Source of the DNA: Corticium candelabrum
Taxonomy: Eukaryota > Porifera > Homoscleromorpha > Homosclerophorida > Plakinidae
Length of the DNA: 64,000 nucleotides
Assembly (NCBI RefSeq): GCF_963422355.1
Contig: NC_085101.1
Location: 4,534,493-4,598,492 of the forward strand
Reading direction: 5' to 3'
The notes beneath the pieces were generated by a model, which saw nothing but the letters and a program-made list of their open reading frames with translations, was not told the origin of the DNA and ran no database searches. Position numbers and translations under genes: made by a program. Each line of letters starts with the position of its first letter. The stretch's first letter is position 1. This document shows positions 12,296 through 21,859 of this stretch, piece after piece.

Positions 12296-13783
12296 GTTGA
12301 GCTTTATATATACTACACTAGGATTATTTTGTTGGTGTGTATGGTGTTTGCCCCGAAACATGGAAGCATCATCAAAGAAAGAAAGAAATTAGCAGCTACT
12401 GCATGCTGAATTTGAATGGATACCTTGCATATCCCGGATGCGTGAGTCCCTAGTGGAAACATATTTAGTCTATAGACTTGTTTAAGTTAATTAAACTAGT
12501 TTAACGTGGAGCTAGTGGAAACACGGCCGTAGTCACAGATGATATGGTTATGTTTGCTGTTGGAGTGGTATTTGAGTTTGTAACTTTACCAGAGAATGAA
12601 GGGTTATGTGAGTGTGTCAGTGACGACGATCACGTAGAGCTCATGGAGTATAGAGTGTCATTTTATCGTGTACATGAACCACTCGGGTGTGACCAGAAAA
12701 TTGTCCATCCAGACATACTTAATTAGTAATATACAGTCAGTTTGTATCTAATAGATAAACATACCATATTCGCCCTTAGAAAAGCCCTGGACGTATATAA
12801 AACACTTCAGGTGTATAGCAGGGCCCGGGTGTTAATTCCATCCCAGGCGTATTCATGCTCGCACAATGCTGTCGTGTGGCTAGTCATCGTCTAATCACCC
12901 AAAAACAGATATACCACAAATACACTGTAATTATCCGTTTGCAACATCAAAGGCACTGGTTAGTGGTATTTGTACAACATCAGCATACATACATGCAGGA
13001 ACTAAAGAACACCGAGCTGTATTCAAACTCGTGGCTCTCCCGATTTGTGTGAGAAAGTTAGAAAGCTGAACACAATGAGGGAGGATTTGAGTAAGAGGGA
13101 GGAGGCTCAAAGACGACAACAGATGGACGTTGTAGGTCAATAGTTATTGTACGACCTCTAGCGTGCTGATTCCTTCTCCACTCGTGTACTCCCTTGACTT
13201 GCCAAGCGAAAGTCAAATGTCATTAGCTATGACACGCAAACTAGGAGTTTGTTGCAAACAATACTTTCTGCTAGCTAGTCAACATCAACGGCCAAAGTTT
13301 CAGCTTTAATAATATAGTGTTTGGCCACTCGCTACATAAGCAGCTGCAGACGGTTGTCATAAGTCAACACGAGGTCACACATCGTACTCTCATCAGAAGT
13401 GTGATTGGGCATGCCAACATTCCAGCTTGGTACCTGAAAACCTGGCGATAGTGACCAGACCCTATCTGCCCTGCTTACGCCGAAGGTTTGGCCTTGCGAG
13501 ACTATGGGCAATATTACGGGCGAATACGGTATACAAACCTGAAGCAATTTAGTAATGGTAGTTGAATTCAAAATTAGTGATTGATTCTGATTTGCATGCC
13601 ATTTATGTATTTTATTCTGTATGCTAGCGATCAGTGGATCCTATGTCATACTCGATTGACGATGGGCCGATATTTCAAGACATTGTACAGGTCATACAGC
13701 ATTACTCGGATGATCCTGATCGTCTCCCATGCAAGCTTCTACGGGGATGCTCGAGACCCATGTATCGTAAAATAGGCGAATAA
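1874..13783 (+). CDS. SAM-LD-coiled coil-RA-PH-SH2 adaptor (Grb7/10/14 and MRL-like)
   Basis: Eighteen exons: 1874-1977, 2268-2517, 5093-5144, 5286-5678, 6042-6103, 6332-6409, 6477-6636, 7213-7334, 7393-7482, 7584-7727, 7796-7906, 8935-9039, 9305-9412, 9640-9852, 10062-10119, 10185-10272, 10327-10420, 13628-13783. They sum to 2,388 nt (795 aa) with no internal stop. In order: SAM domain (residues about 4-65), LD-type motif LDALLDDL (140-147), three STTEQP repeats (about 170-187), a charged coiled coil (268-313), RA domain (314-395), PH domain (about 449-557, with SSGIYYSTKGKS), a Ser/Pro linker, and SH2 (about 689-790) with FLVREST supplying the phosphotyrosine-binding Arg. RA-PH tandems occur in Grb7/10/14 and in RIAM/lamellipodin. 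Coiled coil and LD-like motif before RA is MRL-like; a C-terminal SH2 is Grb-like. The likely role is linking Ras-family GTPases, phosphoinositides and tyrosine-phosphorylated receptors at the membrane. An AATAAA overlaps the stop codon. The exon 2-3 link (2.6-kb intron) is the least certain join. Confidence 0.9.
4041..4595. mobile_element. MITE-like element with TA-flanked inverted repeats
   Basis: The ends form an imperfect inverted repeat of about 45 bp (AGGGGTCGTCCGTATTAAAG on the left; the reverse complement of the right end begins AGGGGCCTGTCATTAATG). TA flanks each side, as expected for Tc1/mariner-type insertion. No transposase frame. It sits in the second intron of the adaptor gene. 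Confidence 0.65.
5199..5240. repeat. (TCTG)n microsatellite
   Basis: Tandem TCTG units in the short intron between exons 3 and 4 of the adaptor gene. Confidence 0.85.
5390..5449 (+). repeat. Coding 18-bp minisatellite (STTEQP repeat)
   Basis: Three near-perfect copies of an 18-bp unit in exon 4 of the adaptor gene encode successive PSTTEQ hexapeptides between the LD motif and the coiled coil. The unit keeps frame, so copy-number change would alter linker length only. Confidence 0.9.
9136..9199. repeat. (GT)n microsatellite
   Basis: About 32 GT units in the intron after the second-last PH exon of the adaptor gene. Confidence 0.95.
9472..9526. repeat. (AT)n microsatellite
   Basis: Pure alternating AT, with a second short AT run to about 9545, in an intron of the adaptor gene. 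Confidence 0.95.
9868..10035. repeat. (GT)n with interrupted GTCT variants
   Basis: A pure GT run (9868-9926) passes into GT/CTGT mixtures and ends about 27 bases before the acceptor of the exon starting at 10062. Confidence 0.95.
10851..10902 (+). repeat. Interstitial telomere-like repeats
   Basis: Clustered TTAGGG and variant GGGTTATGGG units. A shorter run in the opposite orientation (CCCTAAACCCTAAACC) lies at 11611-11633. Both are inside the 10508-12524 element. Confidence 0.85.
11543..11607. repeat. (CA)n microsatellite
   Basis: About 32 CA units, directly followed by reversed telomere-like units. Confidence 0.95.
12217..12294. repeat. (CA)n microsatellite
   Basis: About 39 CA units inside the 2-kb inverted-repeat element. 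Confidence 0.95.
12764..13529. mobile_element. MITE-like element with TA-flanked ends
   Basis: The left end reads TA then CCATATTCGCCC; the right end read on the minus strand is TA then CCGTATTCGCCC. The terminal repeats are short and the interior is unrelated non-coding sequence. It is the second insertion in the SH2 intron, about 100 bases before the last exon of the adaptor gene. Confidence 0.55.
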
Positions 13784-14481
13784 ATTAAGAATGACCCCTG
13801 AGTTTAATTTTAGTGAGTAGCAGTGATGAATTGTTTGCACATTGAGACATCAGTTTATAGGAAAATGTGAAGAGGTATTGATTGGATTTCATTTTAACTG
13901 ATACTGATACGACCGCGATTAGAATGCATACTGTAGGATGTTGTAGGATGTTCAGTCAGACCTTCTGGTATCGTCAGTTCTGGTATCATTAATAGTGACA
14001 CGATTTGCGAAAGGAATGTTGCGTTTGTGGGGTGAGATGTAGAAGTAGCGGATGCATGTTGGCCGTTGTAATTGGGTTGAGAGTGGAGTATTGATTGTGG
14101 GTGTTTGTGGTGCTGGTCTGTTGGCATGTCTTGCATCGAATATAAAGGGTTCGTAGGTTGTCGGACAGCAGAGTCATCACAACGAGGAAATTGTAACTCC
14201 TGAGCTTGGGATGTGTGTACACTATGGGTAAGTGTGGATATCAACTTTTTGTGTTACTTGGACAGATGTCATGATTGGATGCTCTTGTACTCATGAAACT
14301 CTGATCATCTACTGTTTTGTGTGAATTGTGGAGTTGATGTGTGCAGATAGATGTTGGTGTTTGTAGTGCAAGCCAGTAAAGCTTCCGGTCTCTACACAGG
14401 AATGATGGATGCATGCACGGACAACTGGTGTGAGTGATCCCTGGATAACGAGTCACATTTGCCTTCGCAGCAGATTTAGGT

Positions 14482-14528
<47 letters not shown>

Positions 14529-14640
14529 CGCGCGCATGCCCAGATGTTATGGTGGTGCCAGAGTTTGAATTGTTCCATAGTTGCCTACCGTTTTCTGATA
14601 CTCTATGGTTCCATTGCTTATCATTTTTCTATCCTTTGAG
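13784..14640. other. Sequence downstream of the adaptor gene
   Basis: Probable 3' flank of the adaptor gene and perhaps 5' untranslated sequence of the LINE that follows. Open frames on the minus strand here have no recognisable domain. A (GT)n tract lies at 14484-14522, followed by a GC-alternating stretch (GCGCGCACGCGCGCATGC). Confidence 0.5.
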
Positions 14641-14649
14641 TAACTCATC

Positions 14650-17600
14650 ACACCAACAAGTGAGAAAAGCATGGCTGCAAGACCGGGACGTCGTAGAATA
14701 GCGTCACTTGCGCTGTCTCTCGCTTGTTTACCCGCGGAGAACTTGCAAGTCTCTCGGGGTCGATTTCCTGCACAAAGAACATCGACAAAGTCTCAGAAGA
14801 GAATTCCCTTTGGTACTTTGCTTCATGGAATGTCAGGTCGCTCATTGACGGTGATGGGCCCCCAGAAACTGCATGTGTGAGTGCCAAAACAGCTATTGTT
14901 GAGGAGAGGAAAATGGACCTTGTAGTAAGAGAATTAGACAGACACAATATATTGATGTTGCAGCTTTGCAGGAGATATGGTGTTTTGGGAGTGCAGCTTA
15001 CAGGATAAACAAAAGCATTGTTTTGACAGCTGGCAGGCCAACTCCGGATGCTAATCAACCACATTGGAGACTGTGAAGGTGTTGCACTGGTATTGTCTGG
15101 TCCAGCTGTAGACGCCTGGAAATTAGGGGGAGAACAATGGAAAGTTTGCAGTTCAAGATTGGTGAAGGCACTTCTAGTTACAGGCAAGAGAGTATCTGAT
15201 CCATCCACATTATAGTTTCATACTACGCAACAACATTTTCTGCATCTGAAGCTGATAAAAGTACATTCTACGATAACTTCCAACAGGCTCTCAATGACGT
15301 GCCATCTAGAGAGCCATACCTAGTATTAGGTGCCTTCAATGCACATGTTGGATCCTGATGCTTGGGATTAGATCAATGGGATGGCATACTGGGCCCTCAT
15401 GGGCTTGGTAAGGTAAATGATGCAGGAAAATATCTGCTCTCTTTTCTTTCCCTAAATTCAGCAACAATTTGTAACACTTGGTTTCAGAAGCGTGACATCT
15501 ATAAACAAACTTGGCAACATCCTGGGACAAAACAATGGCATTGCATTGATTTTACAATCACCAGACAAACAGATCAAAAGAGATGTTTGAATGCAACAGT
15601 TAGACAAGGCGCAGAATGTGGCTCTGATCACCAACTCCTTCAAATAGAGTTCAAAATGTCAAAAAGGAGGCTAACCGTAGTTATAGACCAAGAGTACAGC
15701 ACCAGCACAGGTTTGCAGTCTCTAGACTGCGTACAAGTCGAACAGATGATGAATTTCAAAATTCAGTCTAAGGTGATTTCCAAAATGAAATTTGTGCTAA
15801 ACTCAGCCAAGACTGGACAAACACTAAGACTGTGGAAGGAAACTGGTCACTAATGAAATCTGCACTAGTTGAGACAGCCACGTCTGTTCTAGGTAATGAA
15901 CAGAGGGAACACCCTGACTGGTTTAGAGACAAGATGGCAGTCCTTGAGCCCTTACTTCAAAAGAGAAACAATTTGTACATCAAAGGCTTGGTTCTAGCAA
16001 TGCCTTGGATCATCACATGTTTGCAGAGGCTCATAGGAAGGCACAGTTTGGCAGTTCGAACAGCAAAGAACAAACGGTTTGTAGCAAACACTGAGGAGGC
16101 CCAAAAACGAAGGTTTGATGGAAAGATGTGGAAATGCATAAGAGAAATGCAGCGTGGTTGTAGTGGCCTTGCTCCAATGAAAACTGCAATAGTTGCAGAT
16201 GATGACGGTGTTCCATGTGTCACGGCCAGTGCACAGGAGCAGCAGTGGAAACATCATTTTACAAAAGTATTGAATGTGATAAGTAGCTTTGACGCTGCCG
16301 AATTGGAAAAATTAAACAGAGACCATATCAATCTGAATTTGATGACCTGCCATCTAGTGAAGATCTGAAATCGGCAGTGAATAGTCTAAAATATGGAAAG
16401 CCATTAGGAAGTTTAGGAATTCTGCCAGAAATAATGAAAGTTGCTTGTGCTGGTGACTTGACTCATTTACTCGATTCAGTTTACTCAGTGTGGAAAGAGA
16501 AATCTGTTCCTAAAGATTGGGCAAATGCAGTGTTGGTTCCTATACCAAAGAGAGGTAATCTCACAAGCTGTGACAATTGGAGAGGCATTGCGCTGCTGGA
16601 CATGGTTGGAAAAGTTGTAGCCTCCATCATTTGAACAAGATTACTAGATCTTGCTGAGGAGATACTACCAGAGTCACGATGTGGTTTCAGAGGCTCAGGG
16701 AGCTGCACAGATATGATTTTCACAGTGCGTCAACTTCTTGAAAAGTCGTGGGAACATAACGCAAAATTGTTCTTCAGTTTTGTAGATCTAAAAAAGGTTT
16801 ATGACTCTGTTTCACGCTTAGCCATGTTGTTAACATAAAAGAAGCTCGGAGTTCCAGACCACACCATTGACATAATCTGATCATTTCATGACGGAATGAC
16901 GGCTCAAATCAAACTAAATGGAACATTGCTAGAGCCAATCAGTGTTGATAACGGGCTACGGCAAGGCTGTTGCATGGCTCCTGTGCTTTTTAATGTATAC
17001 GTGTGTTTTGTAATGGAACGCTGAAGAGTACAGGATCCTAGTGTAGGTGCCATGATCAATTACAAGTATGACAAAAAGCTATTTTGGAGATACACGAGCA
17101 ATTCTACTGAAATGCTGCTAACTAACTGTCAATATGCAGCTGATGCTGCCCTGCTGTCAACTACTAGATCAGGAGCTATGAGAGCGGTGACTGAATATAT
17201 GAAGACAAGTCAAGATTTTGGTTTATCACTGAGAATCCCGAAAACTAAGGTGATGGCTGCAGGTAGGGAGGTATGTTCCAAAGATTGCAGTCCCATACAT
17301 ACTGAACATGGTGACATTGAATATGTACGAGATTTCACATATCTTGGATCCACAATTGAAGCTTCAGGAAAATTAGACTTGGATGTAGATTGCAGAATTG
17401 CGAAAGCATCCAAGACATTTGGAGCTTTACGTAAAGCTGTGTTTGAGGATAAAAATCTGACTACATTGACAAAATGCAAAGTATATGATGCTTGTGTGCT
17501 CTCTACACTATTATATGGCTCTGAATCGTGAACCCCTTTGAAGAAACATCTTCAGAAATTGAACTCTTTTCATAATAGATGTCTCCGGTCATGTCTTGGA

Positions 17601-18170
17601 ATCTCTATCACAACACAGTGGGAAATCACATCTCAAATGAAACAATAAGACAAAGATGGGGAGATCCTGACACTATAAACATCAAACTTATAAGACGACG
17701 TATGCAATGGTTAGGGCATTTGGCTCGAATGCCCAACCATCGAATTCCCAAGATAAGCTTTTTTGGGTGGTTATCAGAAAAACGTCCAAGGTGGCCCTAG
17801 AAACGCTGGAAAGACTTAATTAGGAAAGACCTAAATGATCTGAACTTTCCAGAAAGCTGTTGGTATGACTTAAGAAATAAATCCAAGATCTGCCTGGAGA
17901 GACCATTACAATGCCTGTCTGGAGTCTAGTTAAGTGTCATCTGGCAATGCTGATTTACGAACTGTTGTCTGCCCTGAATGCCACAGAGGTTTCAGATGCA
18001 TTAGTGACTTGAAGAGACACAAATTCATTGCTGAAAGAGAAAAACCTATACATGAGCAAAAAGGAGCTATTGAATGCCAGACATGTAAGAAGTACTTTTG
18101 AAGCAAAGGAGGATATGCAATACACAAATGCATTGATATTCATGGGAAAACTTTTTTATGACTTTGTCTT
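14650..18170 (+). pseudogene. Degenerate non-LTR retrotransposon (endonuclease, RT, zinc finger)
   Basis: A LINE copy broken by many stops and frameshifts. Recognisable in order: an APE-type endonuclease start (SWNVRSL near 14830), GAFNAHVG near 15335, the endonuclease end with SDHQLLQIEF near 15630, an RT domain from about 16380 to 17100, a thumb/connection region (FTYLGSTIEASG near 17335, LYGSES near 17515), the LINE-typical LGHLARMPNHR near 17720, and a C-terminal Cys/His finger (CPECHRGF near 17970, CQTCKKYF near 18080). The RT motif normally read as YADDA is YAADAA here (near 17132), so a catalytic Asp is also lost. Relatives are RTE/CR1-like elements. No target-site duplication could be fixed. 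Confidence 0.92.
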
Positions 18171-18634
18171 TGTCCCCACTGAAGGGTAGCGTGTGTGTTT
18201 AGACGGAAGCAATACAGGAGGTGTGTGTGCGCGTGTTTGTGTGTGAACTTTGGCATTTAGGCTTCTAGGTCTAATCGATTTTAATTGTTGTTTTAGTACT
18301 GGGTTATGCGAGCTTTGTCTACCGGCTTTGCATGTCGAGATGCCACCATCAACCTGTTGTGGACATCAGGTTGGTCTATTGCTTCGAGTACTTGGGAATG
18401 TTCGTAGTGATAATTTATAATTAGTTAGTGGGTGGTTAGTTAGTGGGTGGTTTAGTTGCTGTAGTTTGTAGGCCTCATGCTGCAGGTCAACTCTCAGATG
18501 TCGTCACTGCTGTGACACACTTCTACCATTATTTAATAATATTTGGAAATGACGCTTTTGATGCAATTTTAGGTCGGTCCCTATGCATTGGTGCGACTGT
18601 TGTCAGTCTGACTGCCTTGTTTGTGTGTTTATTG

Positions 18635-18638
<4 letters not shown>

Positions 18639-18691
<53 letters not shown>

Positions 18692-18711
18692 AGTCAGTCA
18701 GTCAGTCAGTC
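18639..18711. repeat. (GT)n followed by (CAGT)n
   Basis: About 26 GT units pass directly into five CAGT units. The flanks (18200-19016) hold no gene I can support. Confidence 0.9.
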
Positions 18712-19016
18712 AATAACAATAACCAACAAGTTTGACGCTTTCTGCATCCTTCACACAAACTACAACCACAAGTTTGTAAGAAGAATGTATTTGTCTTGTA
18801 CTGAGCAAGTCGATTCTGCATTATTGGTTCATTGCATCTATTGCCAACTAACATTATATTTATCCAATACTTTGCGTAACTATGTTTTAATACACTAGCA
18901 GGTGCACCACTCATCGACTTCCCATCCTCACAGTCCCACACTACAATACTACAATACCCCGTTGTGAAAAATTTAAACCAACAACCCAACTCAACTCCAT
19001 GCAAAAGCGTTCATCA

Positions 19017-20280
19017 CATGTCCGCCTCTTTGGCTCTTACTGATAACTGCACTTGACGTCTGGATCGTGTTACCACTCCTTCCTTAAAAAGGGAATGTTC
19101 CAGAGTTGATTGTGAAGTAGCTGCCTCCGCAGCCGTTGACTCCCTTCTGCCATTCAAACCAGGGTTAGTTGCAGGTGTTTCCGAAGACATAGTGTCCGAA
19201 ACACTTTGACTAGACTGTCCTTGGGTAACATCCATAGACTGATTTGTTGGTACTTGTCCTGTAGGATTCATTGGAGTAGCTGTACTTGGCTCTTTGTGGC
19301 CTGTTCCTATTGCTGCTTTGACCTCAGTTGCTGGAGGAAGCGTTACTGCCATTTCTGGAATGTATTGCTTTACATGTCTCCTATTCTTAAGGATGATGCG
19401 TCGCCCATCTGTAACGCTCACTTGTCGGCCGTATTGGTCCAATACTCTCCACTGTTTGGTGGGATTAGTATAGCCGTATCCGTCTTGAAGGATACGACCG
19501 TACCAGATTTTAGTCTAGGTAGCTGACACACACCTCTTCTAAGGTCTTGGTCGGTTGCCATGCGAGCTTTCGCCTGAGACTGATGTCCGGATTCACCATA
19601 ACAGTGGTCCTGTAAGCTGGTACTTGAGTGTGAAGGATCCTTTAAAACAGTGCTTCCGAGGATGTTGTGCCCAGCATCCATCAACGTTTGTTGGAAGTGG
19701 CGATGAAAAGGAATTGAGGTCCAAGTCCCTTAAGTCTCTCCTGTAAGACTCTATGCAGCCTCTCCACCATTCCTTTCGACTGAGGATACCATGGGCTTGC
19801 CTTCACATGCTGAATACCCAGTTGTTTCAGAAAGTGGTTCATCTCACTGGCGATAAACTGGAGACCGTTGTCTGATACCAAAACAGAGGGCACGCTGAAT
19901 CGTGAAAATACTTCCATGAGTTTGTTTATCACATCTTTAGCCATGGTATCCTCTAAGGGGAGTACTTCAGGAAAATGTGATCCATAATCGATAATTGATA
20001 AGCATGATATCCCTTCAATAGTCACGAGGTCCATTGCCATTTTGTTCCATACGGCTTCCAAGTCGGATGGCTGGAGTTGTTGAGGGGGATTTGATCTCCT
20101 GCGCCAGCATATATCACACCGCTCTGCAACAGTAGTGTACCCTAGTACAGTACGAAAGACACAGTCAGCGCTACATCCAAGTGTTGGTGTGCTTGCAATC
20201 ATTTCTGGACCGACAAAATGTCCGAACCATTGACAGTAAGAGGATGATAGCCTTCCTTGCCAAAGCAGTTGTAGGTACAT
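19017..20280 (-). pseudogene. Ty3/Gypsy retrotransposon remnant: integrase and C-terminal tail
   Basis: Read on the minus strand, an integrase frame (20280-19681) contains a partial zinc-binding end (CDICWRRR) and a core with the D,D,E pattern: Asp in MAMDLV, Asp in VSDNGLQF and Glu in MVERLHR. The following piece (LKSGTVVSFKTD) and the typical Gypsy C-terminus (DQYGRQVSVTDGRRI, then RRHVKQYIP) are in another frame, so a frameshift near 19440 breaks the protein. No gag, protease, RT or paired LTRs are visible. It is a 5'-truncated or rearranged copy. Confidence 0.9.
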
Positions 20281-20714
20281 AGGACGCTCTCAAGCAATCA
20301 CCCAATGACTGTAGCAGTATGATAAATTAGGACAATCGGGAGAGAGCAGGGCCTTCGTAGAACACTTGCGAACGAATGAATCAGAAGAGGAGAAATATCA
20401 AAGAGATCACTTCTCACTTGTAGAAAACGCGTCTAGCTTTGTGTCAGTGTTCAACATGCCATCTAGCCAGCAAAACTGTTAACAGTCCCTGAGATCGCTT
20501 TTGTATATTTGTTGACCAAATTTCATCTGTAAAATCAGACGACCTTCTCTGACCATCTTCTCCTCCGACGACAAAGTAGACTGAATGGCGGTACATGGTG
20601 TCGGCCTTGTTGGTTTCAACACTGTGCCTGTTCGTAAGATTAGCGGTTTGAAATGTACGTCTATTTAGGTACACCACAAATCAGTTAATTATTTCTGTTA
20701 TCATTTGCAATTTG

Positions 20715-20715
<1 letters not shown>

Positions 20716-20763
<48 letters not shown>

Positions 20764-20780
20764 TGTGTGTGTGTGTGTGT
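20716..20780. repeat. (AC)n/(GT)n tract before the SINE
   Basis: A CA run switches to GT at about 20757 (ACGTGCGTGTGT), making a near-palindromic dinucleotide tract directly 5' of the SINE. Confidence 0.9.
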
Positions 20781-20783
20781 CTG

Positions 20784-21196
20784 GTGCGATAGCTCAGTTG
20801 ATTAGAGAGTCATCTTATGGAGTGTTTACATCCGGGACCTTGAAGGGTCGCAAGTTCAAGTCACAGTGATAGCGAGCTATGGCATAATTTCCTTAAGAGA
20901 GAAACTAACACACATTTGCTTCTCTCGACTCAGGAGTATAAATGAGTACCTGGTCATTGACTGGGGTTCTAAGCAGCCATCGGCTGTGACGTGACATCAG
21001 CCACTGGGGGTCCTGGTGAGACTTAAGGTGCTCACACCACAGTTGGCTTCACAAGTCGGTGCTCCTGCGAGTGCCTGGCTCGGCTCCAGGAGTTTGCTAG
21101 CACAGGCCCAAAGTTCCCTGAGTAGCGCACAGGGCCCAGTTTAACAGCTGGGGGTGTGACCTCTGAGAGGCAGCTCCTGACATTTAGGATTTTTAG
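20784..21196 (+). mobile_element. tRNA-derived SINE with (GT)n tail
   Basis: The 5' end resembles a tRNA: an A-box-like TAGCTCAGTTGATTAGAG and a B-box-like AAGTTCAAGTC about 55 bases later. A body of about 330 bp follows, ending CTGACATTTAGGATTT, then (GT)n. A second copy lies reversed at 28194-28523, which supports a dispersed repeat rather than a tRNA gene. The tRNA part lacks a proper cloverleaf end. Confidence 0.83.
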
Positions 21197-21199
21197 GTG

Positions 21200-21250
<51 letters not shown>

Positions 21251-21300
21251 GTGTGTCTGTGTCGTGTCTGTCTGTGTCTGTATCTGTTTGTCTGTGTCTG
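21197..21300. repeat. (GT)n tail of the SINE, running into CTGT-rich sequence
   Basis: GT units to about 21257, then mixed GTCTGT units. Confidence 0.9.
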
Positions 21301-21744
21301 TTGCAAATTATTACAACAGAAAATCACGCAACTAATGAGAGTCACTCAGTGAAAATTCTGTACACGGTTATTGTTGATAATGTAAAGTATTGACATGTCA
21401 GTTGTGTTGTTCTATCGTGGACTAGAGGACTATGTCGGAGCGAACACTATTGAAGTGGTCGAGTCTAATGGTATAATCACCTGATGTGACAATTCGCTAA
21501 TAACACTCATGCTTCACTTCAATTTTAGTACAGTAGCCTGTCACAAATACTATGAATACTCTAACTAAATATATTAATAAATCAATTATTTAATCATCTC
21601 TAACTATCCCAGAAGTTGGGGTAATAGCCCATGGGTGAAAGTTCAAAACTAAACTGGTTGGATCATGGCTTGATACTCCAAGTGATTACCCTTAAGTGTA
21701 CTTCAGTTACCTTACACCCTGTAGATTAATGAACTGGACACAAG

Positions 21745-21797
21745 TACATGCATGCATGCACGCACGCGCACATGCACATGCACATGCATGCGCGCGC

Positions 21798-21858
<61 letters not shown>
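21745..21858. repeat. (CATG/CGCA) mixed tract then (CA)n
   Basis: Alternating purine-pyrimidine sequence (GCATGCACGCACGCGCACATGC) passes into about 31 CA units. Such tracts can adopt left-handed DNA. Confidence 0.9.

Positions 21859-21859
<1 letters not shown>

Larger units (their letters stand above)
10508..12524. mobile_element. Non-coding 2-kb inverted-repeat element in the SH2 intron
   Basis: The outer ends are an inverted repeat: 10508-10537 begins GTGTTTCCACTAGC, and the reverse complement of 12491-12524 begins with the same 14 bases and also ends in AGTTTAA. A nested palindrome has arms at 10560-10589 and 10654-10683 (TATAGACCGC / GCGGTCTATA). Inside are telomere-like repeats and two (CA)n tracts. 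I see no transposase frame and no clear target-site duplication, so the class is undetermined and it may be composite. Confidence 0.6.

Noticed and set aside
20784..20870. Functional tRNA gene
   Set aside because: A- and B-box-like sequences are present, but the cloverleaf and 3' end are missing and the unit recurs as a longer dispersed repeat.
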